A stretch of DNA of 64,000 nucleotides, taken from positions 7,698,193 through 7,762,192 of the forward strand of contig SCHM01000001.1 in the NCBI GenBank assembly GCA_004123355.1, in the 5' to 3' direction. This document shows positions 36,814-49,076 of this stretch, piece by piece. This stretch comes from Amphirosellinia nigrospora. Its lineage: Eukaryota; Ascomycota; Sordariomycetes; Xylariales; Xylariaceae. Position 1 is the first letter of the stretch; each line of letters starts with the position of its first letter. The notes below the pieces were generated by a model. That model had not been told where the DNA came from, made no database searches, and saw only the letters and a list, made by a program, of their open reading frames with translations. Both the position numbers and the translations under genes were made by a program.

Positions 36814-36900
36814 AGATCTTAATGGCACCTTTGTCTCCTTAAATGATTATTAGCTAAACTGACTCCATTCCAAGCCCTCCAACACAATATCTCGCCACAA
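36814..36900 (-). repeat. fragment of the TGTCAC-element family
   Basis: Read on the minus strand, this segment shares GGAGGGCTTGGAAT, GGTGCC and AGATCT in the same order as the elements at 18,391 and 35,791, but lacks their terminal TGTCACAAGG. It is a diverged, truncated copy. Confidence 0.45.
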
Positions 36901-39900
36901 CAAGTGTTCGGACACTAACTACCAAGCATTTTAGTGTTTTCTTTTCAGCCACCATTTCCGATCATTCTAGTAAATGCCGCTAGCAGAAAATATATTGTCA
37001 AGTAACCTCAGAAGGGCTATAGTTAATCGTTGGAAAATAGGATATTTGGTTTATACTATTAGTATATCATCTTCAAAGGCATTACCGCGCTATACTTTGA
37101 CCACTGACTTGTTCTTTATACAAGTTACTTGATGATCGGAGAGGAATAGCAGCTACTACAACTCCAAACACACCATAGAGCTTGTCTCTATTTCACTCAA
37201 ACAAGGCGTCGATTTACTACAAGCGAAGTTTACCTTAATATAACAATTTAGCGTATAGAAACGGGTCAAAAGTGCTGTATGCCTCTTGGTATATACACTG
37301 ATGATTACGCCTAAATATTAATAATGCTTCAGGTCTGTAGATACATTGGCGAAACCAAGCCCGGCCAACACCCCTTTGCCGGGGTCAGTTACACCTGGTC
37401 TAATGGTATCATGTCCTATGAATCGCGTATAAGAAGGCCAGAAAAACAACATAATTCGCTTGTGCTAGGAAACAGGGATCTGGGCACACAGACAAAGAGA
37501 CTCTCTGTATATAGTCAAGTAGTCACATAAAGCCCACGGAGATGACTTTACTGATCCTCCGTGCAACAGCAGATGTTTACACCCTACCCTTGCGAGGTTC
37601 GTGACAGTTTGTGTTGGAAGCCCAAAAGCTCTCACGCGAAGGATCAAAAACGCGGATCGCATAAAACTTAATTGAGTATAGACTTAGCGATTAATAGTAG
37701 CGGCTAATCTCAATGATTCATTTAATTCAAGACTTCTAACTACTTACATGCGCAGCTGAGCGTCATCGAACTATTGGATTTTATTACCCTCTGAAAATGA
37801 TTGCGAAAGTATGGAAACACAAGTACCTAGGTTGTCAACCATGGACTCGGAAGATGTGGGGGAAACACGAATAATTCCACTTAGTCGATGGTACATTTAA
37901 GGTCTCTCGAGTACATAATTAGCTTGAAGACTTGGTGTGTGGTATTTTCTGATTATACATGTATTTTATGGCATGTCGTAATTATAAAGCAGCGTCGTTA
38001 TCTAGAACCAGAAATTTTAGAATTTCTATCGACTTGGCACCTGTGCAACGAATTCGCTGCACAATATAGCTATGTCCGAAAATTCGGAGATCACGGAGTC
38101 GCGTTGACTGGGCATATTAGCGCCAACTTTCCATGGTACTGTTCTATGGTCCCGATCGAGCATTGCCGCTTCTAACAGCCGAGACGAAAGCTTCTTAAAT
38201 ATGTGATCAGCAGACAAGTCCTAGCGTAGATGCACTGCCCAAGGCAACGCATCTCCGAAACTCACACGCTACTGCGTGCGATCCGGAATCGGTTGACATC
38301 AACGTTGGACCACGACAACCACTCCGCCAAGAACCGACGGCACAAGCACTAAGACTAAATTGGCATGTTAGCGTAGATCAAGAACTTCTAGTTTGCATTA
38401 CGACGCCGGCGGCGTTTTCTAGAACCTTTCTCTAGAGAGAAGGCGGTCAGTATATTATTACCTTTCTACTATTCTAAAGTTGAAATATCGAACTCATATT
38501 CTCCTATTCTCCTTTAGTCTTTGAAGCGGGAAGTGGTTCCACAGGAAATTGTATCAAGGTAATTTCGCCGATTCGCATCATTATATCTTGCGCTAAAGCC
38601 CACGCAACTAAATGCGTTCTAGAGCGACCCTCTATAACGGCGGTCCAATACACACGTAAACTTCCCGTCCGCCCGACTTGGCCAATTTCGTCCAGGTCAT
38701 CTGATTTCGAGCTTGCATTTCAGGCTTGCTTACAGAGATCTCGGCATCTGCAATATCCAAATAAAACACATTCCCCGCACGAATTCCCACCTCCACAATA
38801 ATACCTGCTGCCCTGCCCATATTGCACACACACAATGCGACCGCACGAGTGCTATGATCCCGTGGGGGAAATGGGGTCGGACCCGATATTTATTGTGGCC
38901 ATCCTACTTTACACGTGTGGATTGCTCGGGTCTCCCGGGTTGCCTGGATTTAGTAGACCGGTTTAGGCACACTGGCGAGTCAGCATTGGTCGGTTTATCA
39001 GCGCCGCTCAACTTGGGTCGCGGATCCGTATCCCCAAAGCAGCCTGGTGGGATGCCGATACGAAACATGTAAGTAGCTGGCTATCGGCAGTCGATAGCGC
39101 GGCTCACTGTCCCCCCTTCAGAATTATATACCGGTACTTGCCGGCGGGTGGTTGGTTCGTCATGTACAACTATAGGAATTATTATTCAATTTGCATGCGT
39201 GGTAAAGCCAGACTGACCCCTATGCTTCTTGGATACGGCTGCGCTATAGAGTACTTCTCCCAATTGGTAGCATGCTATCTATTGTCCCAAATCAATTCTA
39301 GCAACAGATCATATAGTCTGGACGGACCGTGAATGGATTCAACAATAGCTTATGTACGCACCCCTTCCCCGTCCCCGCCAAACACAACTCAAGGGTCTTC
39401 CTTACCTCGGACCGGCCCCATCTTTTCAGCTTGTTGCGTCGTCCGGTTCCCTAGACCAGGCGGGTTAGCTTCAATATCACTCCAGCCACTAGATATCTGA
39501 GGACCCGTTCACCTGGACATTCAGATTCTCCATGCTCACATCAACACGCGCGCGAGACAAACCACGGGGGAAATTCGGCCTGGAACAACTGAAGCGGTTC
39601 GTTGTCTCTCGCTTCACCTGCCTGCATGCATTAATGCACGAAGGTATTGCCCTCCACTTCGCCACCGATATAGGACCGGCCTTGCAAATTGAAAGTAATA
39701 GTAATCCAAGCCAAGTCGCCCCCTAGCGTTCACCACGCAACACCTTAACTAGACGACTTGTAAGGCACTCTCATTGGCTATATAAGTTTTAATTTTACTC
39801 TGCTATTGGTCATGAAATAAACATTCTAAGCTTCATCCCAATTAGCTATACTATCAGTGAGAATACCCAGTTAGGTTGAATCACGATAGTTCTGCGTCAT

Positions 39901-40258
39901 TGTGCTCTCTAGATTTGGACCTGACGATCATGGGGTTAGACCCAGCGACCATGGTAAAGCTGGCCCCGTCCGCCCATAGCATAGATGGGGGTAACGTGGA
40001 GGAGGGCCCATTCTCTTAATGTCTGCTAGTACACGCTTTGTGGGGGAACCGAGACTCCATATTCCCATGCCATCCTTGCCTTGTCATATAGATATCTGCT
40101 TTATCACATATGTGATAATTAACCAATGCCCCCCGTCTTCTACAACTTTCACTGATCCTCCGTCGGGTTTGCCTAGGTCCTCATGGCAATTTCTTGTTTT
40201 CCGACAAAGACGATTTCGAGTGATCGATGTGTCATTGCGCGACGCTCACGTCCTAAAA

Positions 40259-43200
40259 ATGGCGGGTTCTACCACTAATGAAGCAGCCAATGGACCAGAA
40301 ATAGACATCTCGAACCAGGAAAACGTCTCTCATCGTGTCGGCAATTCGGGACGCAACAGCAAGCAGCAAATTCGGCATCGAGCTTCAATTGCCTGCTACT
40401 CATGTAGAGATCGCCGGATACGATGTGTAGTTCCCAAAGGGGGCTCAGCATGTGTGCAATGTAAACGATCTAGGACTGAGTGTGTGATAAAAATGGATGA
40501 TGAGCGTCGTAGGTGAGTTAATACCATATTTAACCTCAACCACAAGATGCCAGCGGTGCTAATACAGCACAGACCTATTTCTAAAGCCTATGTATCATCA
40601 CTGTCCGCTCGTATTACGATGCTAGAAAACATGTTACAAGAGAAAGGCGTAGCTATCCCACCTGCCACCCATCCACCAGTCACCAAACATGAGGCACAGT
40701 CCGCGGGATCTGGGGATGAGATTCGACCATCGACTATCGAAGCTCCACGAGGTTCGAAATCAGGCGCTACCTCACCAATTCACCACATACTATCGCCACC
40801 ATATTCTCATGAAGATTTCGCTATGTACGAAAGGCCTATGGAGGATCTAGCTAACATTGATGCACCAAAAGAAAAATCTATTCGGAAGGAGCAGCCACCA
40901 TTCAGAGCTCTAGACCTCAAGGAGGAGGAAGACTTACATCGATTGTTCTTCCCTAATGGCGGCCTATCGTGTGATCGACTTTCAGGCACACTACGATTCT
41001 TCGGTCCAACAGCAAATTGCCATGTGTATGCCAAATCACCTAGCAGATACCACTCAAACGAATCACCTGAGCAAATTCGCCGAGCTGAACGTATCATGAG
41101 ATCACTTACGCCCAAAACCCATGACTATCTAATGCAGAGTTTCTGGAAGTACCACAACAGTGTCCTGCAGGTCATTGATAGGGCTGCTTTTGAGGCAGAT
41201 AGGGGATCCGAAAATCCTAAATTCTATTCATCCCTACTACATATTATAATACTAGCTATAGGATGGCGGTTCGCCAACAAAGACCACTGTGACATTGCTC
41301 GGATAAACCTAGGAAATTACGAAAGTACCCTACATCGTGAGGCTAGATTTATGCTCGATGTCGAACTGGAAAGGCCAATGGGTATTCCCAGCGTTCAGTC
41401 ACTTTTACTTTTAGGAGATCTTGAATGTGGAGTTGGCAGGGACAATGCAGGTTGGATGTTTACTGGTAAGTAGTTATAGCTGTAAACAGATTGAATTCCG
41501 ACTGCATGCTAACTTTGGCTACTATAGGTATGGCCAATCGTTTGGCATTTGACATAGGCTTACACGTCGACTATAGCAACGTTGGATTATCAGAGCGGGA
41601 ATTTAGTGTACGACGAAGGGTGATGAAGGCCTGCTTCCTGTACGATCGGTACTGGGCACTATTTCTTGGGCGGCCAACTGGCATCAAAGGTCAGGATCTT
41701 AGCTTGGACATATTCAAGACAGCTGGATCTATAAGCTGCTTATCTGAAAGTAACTCCGGAATGCCGACAGTTACCCAAACAATGGAAGAAGAGATCCACG
41801 AACAGCTTATTGAGCTTATGAATCTAGCTGGGCAAATTGTCGAGAGTCGGTGTAAGACTGAATTTGGCCAATGCCAAGCGATTTCACGAACCGTGGACGA
41901 GGGAGAGAGGAATTCTATTGACCAACAACTACGAGAATGGTACGGACGGCTACCAAGTCGCCTCACCTGGGAACCTGAAAACATCAGAAGCGCGCCTTCC
42001 AGCTACTTTCTCCTTCACCAGCAGTTCTATACGATCATTATTCTACTACATCGCTCACGAGAAACATTTAGGGTAGTGCCCAATGATGAGTCGACTTCAA
42101 AGTCCCCCTCCAGTCCTACCGATGTGATAGGGGCATCCCAGCTCTCAGCCGGTGGCCAAGGAAAAGGTATGCGTAACTTGGCGTCTTTTGGTACTAAGGA
42201 CAGCGCAAAATCGGCAAACGATGTTTGTACGCAAGCAGCTATTCAGATCGCCCAGATATTACTCCAGTATAAGGAGAAGTACGACCTCGAGAAGCTATGC
42301 TGCACTGGTCTGCAGCCCGCGGGAACTGCGTCTATTGCCTTGCTTGCTGCAACTGTACACAGCAAGGATGAAGCAGAACGACGAGTTTATCTATCATCCC
42401 TAGAAACAATTTCCGACGCAATCGGGGTTATGAGCCGTACGTACCAGCCCGCGGCGGGAATGCAAAACTTAATCCAATCGGTTCTTGCACAGATACGCCG
42501 TGATACGCGCGACGCTCCCCTCATCTCTAGCGATCCCCCCGAAAGAGGCACCAAGGATGAGATCAATGGTTCAAAATCTCGAATAAAAAACACCGATTTA
42601 TTCTCCTTCTTCCCGGTGCGTCAAGAACACCGAGATAGAGACCATTTCTTGCAGATTCATGAGCGCCTGCGCGTCATTCCAGCCCAGGCTGCTGCTAGAT
42701 CTACTCTATCAACGCCCCCTTTCCATGTATCGGCTAGCTCTTATTACAGTCAAGCACCCTTCAACCATCAACCAAGCACTATGTCCGGCCTGACATCTGG
42801 CTTTTCAGGCATACCAGACATGTCATGCTACTTGGACTCGATTTGCAACCCCTCTATCGGCGTGGAGAGTATATACACCAACCGGTACAGTTCGGATAAC
42901 TACCTACGAGTCGCTCCATCGGCAAAGGGCTGGGGTCTTCACAGTTTACACGCGGCAATCCAACCAGAGCAGCCCACCTCAGACTTTGATTCACAGATGC
43001 CAGATTGGATAGGAGAACACGCGAGCTTCGGCGACCCAACAGCCCTTCACGAGCCCAGGCTCGATGATCAAATTACACTATCGAGCACAGAGATCGGCTC
43101 CGATCTGGATCACAAAAGCCTACCAGCGTTCAAACGCGAAGACACGGATGGCCTCGTATGGATGAACGAGGGCGCGCTCAACGTGGGAACTCCCACGAGT

Positions 43201-43296
43201 CCCAAGGGTCTCGCGCAGGAACTTGAGCGTAATCGCGAAAGCAGACGGCCCACCGCCCTGCCTCGAAATCACGAATTAGACTATTTAAGCTTATGA
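40259..43296 (+). CDS. Zn2Cys6 transcription factor with fungal-specific domain
   Basis: This is a nuclear regulator of 971 residues in three exons (40,259-40,512, 40,573-41,465, 41,528-43,296), all in frame. The binuclear zinc cluster is Cys46-x2-Cys49-x6-Cys56-x8-Cys65-x2-Cys68-x6-Cys75 (CYSCRDRRIRC...CVQCKRSRTEC). A coiled-coil linker follows (SLSARITMLENMLQEKG). The fungal transcription factor middle-homology region spans about residues 230-480, with GWMFTGMANRLAFDIGLH and MKACFLYDRYWALFLGRPT. The C-terminal 250 residues are disordered. I chose the ATG at 40,259 (MAGSTTNEAANG) over the upstream in-frame ATG at 40,019, because the extra 80 residues look untranslated. It converges on an oxidoreductase gene. 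The target is unknown; the adjacent amidohydrolase and GGT genes are candidates by proximity. Confidence 0.92.
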
Positions 43297-43694
43297 TATC
43301 TATCTTTTTGACGAGACAAGGCGTTTAGGATAATGGGGCTGGGAAACAATTGTTGGAACATACCCTTCCTGTTTTCGAATTTGGTCAATTAGGGTAGATG
43401 TAAATCATGACAGCGCGTTATAGTAAAACTAATGAGAGATGAGCTATAAGATACGATCCTATTTTTATGAGGTCCTAAGCGGCCTACGTGTGCGCACGAT
43501 GACTCTAGTCACTGTACATTCTCCTCTTCCATCTGTGAAAGGCAATTAATGAACTACGACCACCGTTGTAAAGCGATAAGTGCTGAAGGCGAAATCTCAC
43601 ATGAGCTCGTGATTTTAGTCGTGCTCATTCGATGAGATAAATATCATTTACAATATCAATTACAACCACTCAAAACACTCATTATCCTTCACTA
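43297..43694. other. convergent 3' spacer
   Basis: This 400-bp spacer lies between convergent stop codons and should contain the two 3' untranslated regions. Nothing else is visible. Confidence 0.6.
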
Positions 43695-44565
43695 TTATTC
43701 TACTACCACATTTCGGGCCCCCTCAGGGATAGTAAGGCTCGCCTTCGAGACAATCCACCCCTCATCAACGCATCTCTTAACAGCCGCCTCAGGGTCCTCA
43801 TCGCCATCGAGCATATCCAACCAGGCAGTCTTGGATTTGGGGTTTTCAAGAAGCAAGGCAGTGAGATACGCGACAGACGCGCGACTCGAAGTGCCCTTCG
43901 TGACCGGGGTTCTTCCGAGCGCGACCTTTCCAACAGGCTCCTCAGTCAGGAGAGCGGGGCGTAGGCAGATGGCCGCGAAGTCGGATCGCTTCTTGCTTTC
44001 CTCGTACAGCACCTGGTCCGCGGCCACCTTGGCCTGGTAGTAGCGCTCCAGCTTCTTCAGCCGGGTCTCCTTCTCCTCCTTCCACATCTCGTCGGTCCAC
44101 CAAGGCGCTTTCTGGAGCCGCGAGGTGATGAACGAGATCATGACGAACTTGGTGACGGAGGGCGTGGCGACTGACGCGCGGATGAAATGGCTTGCGGCAT
44201 CGCGGTCAATAGCCCAAGTCTATGAAGGCACATAATGTCAACGCGCACTCGTGCAATGCTGCCGTGATGGTGACTTACTCGCTCAGGGGACCTTTCCCGC
44301 CGGCACCAGCGCTCCAGACCACATAGTCGGGCTTGACCTCATCAATGATGCTCTTCGCCTGCTCGTCGCTCTTGACATCATCTAGACTCCGCACTAGCAC
44401 ATTCAACTTGCCGCTTTGGTTTTCGCCCAGTTTCTGGAGACCCGCTGTCTGATCGGGATTGCGGATGATGCTGGTCACGGTCCACGATCGTTGGAGAAGC
44501 ATAGGCGTTAGTAGCTGTGAGACTTTGCCGCTGCCTCCCAGGAGTAAAACGTGATGTGCTGCCAT
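43695..44565 (-). CDS. NAD(P)-binding oxidoreductase (atypical SDR / NmrA-like)
   Basis: The protein of about 245 residues begins MAAHHVLLLGGSGKVSQLL, a Rossmann dinucleotide loop (GGSGxxS). SIIRNPDQ follows the second strand, and PDYVVWSAGAGGKG is the usual NNAG-like strand. After one intron (44,278-44,220) come IDRDAASHFIRA, FVMISFITSRLQKAPWW, a YYQAKVAADQVL segment with the Tyr-x3-Lys-like arrangement, and DFAAICLRPALLTEEPVGKVALG. This is the plan of atypical SDRs that act as reductases or redox sensors. The exon junction needs one additional base to stay in frame, a likely single-base loss. It is the first of three same-strand genes (with the amidohydrolase and GGT). The substrate is not deducible. 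Confidence 0.82.
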
Positions 44566-45243
44566 GGTTGTTTCACGATCGTACAATATCGTAATATAAG
44601 ATGGTTTCTAATTGCAATATACTTGAACTTCGTTCACGGGAACATTTAAAGAAAATATACCATGAGCAGAAGCAGTCGGAGATTCGGAGTGGACATTACA
44701 CACGTACATCGCCATTACGTCACAAACCGTTCGGTCAGCGAATGCGGGGATGAATGATATCCGAAAAACAAAAAACTCCGCCATCTCCGTAGCACATGTT
44801 TGCGTTACCTATGAATTACGGTGGTCTACTAATTGCGTGAGGGTGGATAGGTATTGAAGTGAGAAAAGGGGGGTTTTTATTAAGTCGTACTATACGAGGG
44901 TAGCTACTTAGGTACATAGGTGCTATCCCTTATCGTGTCTATACTGGCCAAACCTCACTAAGGTATGGAAACGTTTAATCATATTGCACCAGACTAAATT
45001 CTTGCTCTAAGGACGATTCATAGTTCAAGATACGTTTTAACTACCAGTACTTCCGTAGACTCACTCACGCGATAATTTTTACGAAAATGTGAATATCATA
45101 GGGCAAGGGGGTTTGTGAAGTTGAAGAATGCAGTATTAGCTTGATTTAAGCAACACCTATGCTAGTGCACAACTACTGCTCGACTGCGAATACGACATTT
45201 CCTCTGTGTTGTTGAGTCATTTTTCAAAGCTCTCACATACAAT
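44566..45243. other. intergenic
   Basis: This region includes the promoter of the oxidoreductase gene and the 3' end of the amidohydrolase gene. No gene is recognised. Confidence 0.5.
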
Positions 45244-46488
45244 CTATGTCACCAAAAACGTCAAAGCCGCAAGGGCCATGGCGTCAACCCGGTCCGCAGC
45301 GTCGGCTGAATAGTAGGCGCAAAGAACGGGGAATGATTCGTCGGCACCGACCCTTCAGTCGTCTGGCTGCCTCCGAAGTTCCAGTACGCGTAAGGGATAG
45401 AGTCGTTTGGGCGGAGCCTCGAGAAATCTTCACATGCACGCGTGAATTGCATCTCGATGGCATTGGCTTCGAAATATCCCGTGAAAACCCGGCTGATGGC
45501 CCCGCTACGGAAGGGTCATTGGTAGTCAGGGAGCGCGAACTGTGAAATTGATGACGGGATCTCGTGGTGTGTTTGCCGCTTTGCATCCATCCTCAATACT
45601 GCGCTTGACCACTTGAAGGACCTTCTCTCGAACAGCAGGCTTGACTGTTTTGATATCAAGCAGGAAGTCGACGTGTTTGACGTAGTCATTTCCAGGGACA
45701 CCTGCGTGGAAACCCCAACAGGCGACAGTGGCATCTTCGTCCGGCCCTACTTGCCGGCGAACATCGCCTTCCAACTGCGAAATAATCTCCATCGCGACGG
45801 GGATAGGGTCAACGCATTGCTGGGGATTAACTCCCGGACATGGACCCCCGATGACTCTGACGTTGACAGAATCAGCGGCAAGTAAGACGGGCCCGGAACG
45901 GATCGCCACCGTTCCGCTCTTGGACGGGACGAGATGTTGACCAAGCATAACATCGGGCTCGGGAACTTTTGTGTACAGTCCATCGTCAACCATCGCTTGT
46001 GCGCCACCAGTCTCCTCTTCGTCGGGCTGGAAGACGATGACGAGCACGCCGCTCCACTTGTGCGCGGCCGCTTCCAGGAGCGCAGACGCCCCCAAGAGCG
46101 TGGCCATGTTCATGTCATGGCCACAGGCGTGCATGATCGGGCGCTCGTTGCCATAGCGATCGATCATCCTCTTGGTGCTCTTATAAGGGAGATCCGTCTC
46201 CTCGAGAATAGGTAAAGCGTCGAGCTCCGCCCGCATCAGAATCGTTTTGCCCTGGCCATTGCGTAATACGGCGGCCACACCATGGCCTCCGATGCCAGTG
46301 TGAACTTCGAAGCCGAGTCTTCCCAAATGCTGGGCTACGAGTGCTGCGGTATTTTCTTCCATGCTCGAGATCTCGGGGTCTCGATGGACATGACGGTAGA
46401 ACTCTTCGTACGGGGCTAGGTCAGGTCTGTAATCGTTCACTATGGATCGTAGTGCACTGACATCGGGGAGAGGAGGGGATGGCTCCAT
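45244..46488 (-). CDS. M20-family amidohydrolase (hippurate / IAA-amino acid hydrolase type)
   Basis: This is a zinc-dependent amidase of about 413 residues that would hydrolyse N-acyl amino acids or related amides. Landmarks: VHRDPEISSMEENTAALV, GHGVAAVLRNGQGKTILMRA with ELDALPI, MHACGHDMN (metal ligands), VFQPDEEETGGAQAMVDDG (Glu-Glu dyad) and MLGQHLVP. The dimerisation-domain entry reads VRVIGGPCPGVNPQQCVDP, where relatives usually have GGHGxxPH. The C-terminal part (FEANAIEMQFTRACEDF, YAYWNFGGSQTTEGSVPTNH, SPFFAPTIQPTLRTGVDAMA) needs three frame changes, near 45,528, 45,494 and 45,286, all one-base losses in G or C runs. No signal peptide is seen, so it is probably cytosolic. It lies between an oxidoreductase and a GGT gene on the same strand. 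Confidence 0.88.
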
Positions 46489-47317
46489 GATGTCAGGTTT
46501 CTCAGGGCTCTCTCTAAATAATGTTATTGTGTTACTTCGCGGGAGTATTCAAGAGTTTTTCGGGGTGTTTGACACCTTCCGCTTCGCCGTAATGATCGAA
46601 AACTCAATAGGTGGCACTATAAACTTTGCCAGGAACCTGACCCTAACAGCCGATGAACGGACAACTGGGCGTATTGTGTGGTATGGCAAGCACGTGAGGC
46701 TAAAACAATCCCTTGCGGTATAGGAGCATTTGACGTCGTCACACAAATGAACACTGCCACGTTTTAGAACTTACCAGTGTTGGCATCCCTTGCCTGTGTT
46801 TGGTGGCATGGTAAAACCAGCGGCAAAGGGATGTCGAGCTTATAACGACTCCATTGGATGATTTATATCAGGGGTAAATCGAGGTAAAAGCCTTGACGCT
46901 CAACAATTTAGAATCTTTCATGAACGACTCCTAGTATGACTCCCTCATTTTCCCCATTAAATCTATTACATCCAAAGAAGAAAGTAAATAACGCTCCTGA
47001 GCTTGATCACATCGGTGAGAGCACTATCAAACAAGCTGCCGCCAACTATGATGAGCAGCCCTTGAAATTCTCATAAACACTCCAGGTCCAGCGCTCTCTT
47101 GTCCAACTTGACGTGATATCAGAAGGTAACATACCTAGTTACTCAAAAGCCTTCTACCACCACCAAGCCTTGATCAAGAGCTGGAGTGAAGCTAGTGGCA
47201 ATTTCACAACGAACAATCAAGGGATAAAATATATCAACGGAATAAATTTACTGTTGAGCCTAAGCCTAGTATATACTACAAGAATTAACATTAGATTTAC
47301 ACAGCGACCAAGCCCCA
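46489..47317. other. intergenic
   Basis: This region holds the promoter of the amidohydrolase gene and the 3' end of the GGT gene. No gene is recognised. Confidence 0.5.
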
Positions 47318-49076
47318 CTAGACAGCAAAACCACCCGAATTATGCTGCCGCGGCTCCCCAGCAGCCTCAAAGGTGCCATTCGGCAACAGCCTGAGGCCCT
47401 GCGCGGTGCTCTGGCCGGGCGCGACCCAGGTGACGTTGTGTCCCAGGCTAGCCATGAAGGCCACGGTCGAGTTGTCGTACGCGTACTCGAACGAGACCTG
47501 GTTCGGGCTCAGCTGGTCGTGCAGGCGCGGCTGGGCGAGGGCCTCGGGGGCCGTCATGTTCTGGTCCAGGACGTGGTGGACGTTCTGGATGGTCGAGGTG
47601 ATGATGCGGCTGCCGCCCGCCGCGCCGATGACGAAGTACAGCTTCCCGTCGGGGTGCTCGACGATGATGGGGAGATGGAGGACAGCGGCCGCTTGCCGGG
47701 GCGCACGTAGTTGGCCGGCGACGGGATGTACCCGAAGGCGTTGCTGGAGCCCGGGATAGAGAAGTCGTTCATCTCGTCGTTCATGATGACGCCCGTCTCG
47801 GGCACCATGAGCTGCGAGCCGAAGAGCAGGTTGATGGTGGTGGTCACGCTGACGGCCAGGCCGCTCTTGTCGGCCGTGACGATGTGCGAGGTGCCCGGCG
47901 TCGGCAGGCTCTCGAAACCCATGGGGTCGTAGGCCGAGACGTTCAGCGTGTGGAAGTCGGAGATCTTGGCCCTGACTTCCTTGGCGGTCTCGGCGGTGAT
48001 CATGGACTGCTGATACGCGTCGAGGCCTTGGACGAACAGCGGATCGCCGAGTTCGGAGCGTTGGCCGTATGCGAATCGGATAGCTTCGTCCAAGCGGTGG
48101 GTGGTTAGGTTGATCGCAGCCGGATCGCCAAATTTCTCATAGCCGTTCACGATATTCAATGCGCTCAAGGCGACAATACCGCCCGAAGGTGCACTCGTAG
48201 AGGTAAGCTTGTACCCACGGTAGTTGATCTTGGCCGGGTTCCTGATCGCCACGGTGTAGTTCTTCAGGTCCTCCAAGGTCATCGTTCCGTTCGCCTTGGT
48301 CAGTGCGGCGATCGTAGCCTGCGCAATTGCACCCGTGTAGAAGGCATCGGGGCCTTCGTTCGCAATCACTTCCAGGGTATCGGCGTATCGCTTACGAGTG
48401 ATGGTCTCACCCAGCTTCACGCGGTAGCCGTTTGGCGCAAAATCAATGGCCCAAGTTGGGTTATCGGTCAAGAATTTGCCGTTCGGCGTAACGGTATCCA
48501 TGTAATGAACGAGGTCTTCCGTCACCTTGAAACCATATCGAGCGACGTTGACAGCGGGTAATACCAGCTGCTTCCAGGGCAGAGAGCCGTACTTTTTATG
48601 AAGATGCTCCAAACCCCTCAGCTCACCAGGAACACCACTTTAATTGTGTAAGCTCAAGCAATGGACTCACGCACAAACAGCTCACGGGGCGGATTTACAT
48701 ACCTTGCTAATCCGCCATATAAACTGGCATCGGTGTTGTTATTGTACATGTCCTGAAAGGCGGCAGCGGGAGCCGTCTCACGGAAATCAATAAATTCGTA
48801 GTCTCCATGGCTGCTTCGCACCAGCATGAAGCCACCGCCGCCAATTCCACTATGGTACATGCCGATCACACCGATACATAGCTGAGTGCCCACGAGAGCG
48901 TCGGCGGCATTTCCGCCTTTCTTGAGGATGTCGATGCCGATTTGAGAGCAGACCGAACTCTCAGATGCGACGGCGCCCAGCTTCGGGCCCTGGACCGGGT
49001 ACGGTTTAGCGAATCCCGGCTGGGCGAGCAGGCCGATGTGCAAGGCCGCCGTGGCCAGTTGAGCGAATGACGGCAT
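47318..49076 (-). CDS. gamma-glutamyltransferase (glutathione hydrolase)
   Basis: This is a secreted or vacuolar enzyme that cleaves or transfers the gamma-glutamyl group of glutathione and related amides. It is translated as one chain that cuts itself before a catalytic Thr. The start at 49,076 gives a signal-like N-terminus (MPSFAQLATAALHIGLLAQP). GGT blocks: GAVASESSVCSQIGIDILKK, GGNAADALVGTQLCIGV, HSGIGGGGFMLV and ETAPAAA. An intron (48,702-48,638) separates LYGGLA from SGVPGELRGLEHLHKKYG. Then come TPGTSHIVTADKSGLAVSVT with the Thr nucleophile, TINLLFGSQLMVPETGVIMN, and GAAGGSRIITSTIQNV. One C is missing near 47,670, breaking the frame before HPDGKLYFVIG; the rest runs to GGFAV. Length is close to the usual 570-590 residues. 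Confidence 0.92.

Larger units (their letters stand above)
34288..40258. other. 6-kb gene desert with degraded repeats
   Basis: No frame longer than about 120 codons occurs and none shows a known domain. The segment contains a solo-LTR-like element (35,319-35,791), a related fragment (36,814-36,900), a small CTCAAGGTTGAT-type tandem near 34,284-34,312, and a GC-rich patch at 34,430-34,570. It is most likely old transposon debris. The right end includes the promoter of the Zn2Cys6 regulator. Confidence 0.6.

Noticed and set aside
40019-40258. N-terminal extension of the Zn2Cys6 regulator from the ATG at 40,019
   Set aside because: The frame is open, but the 80 residues lack regulator features and the ATG at 40,259 gives the usual distance to the zinc cluster.
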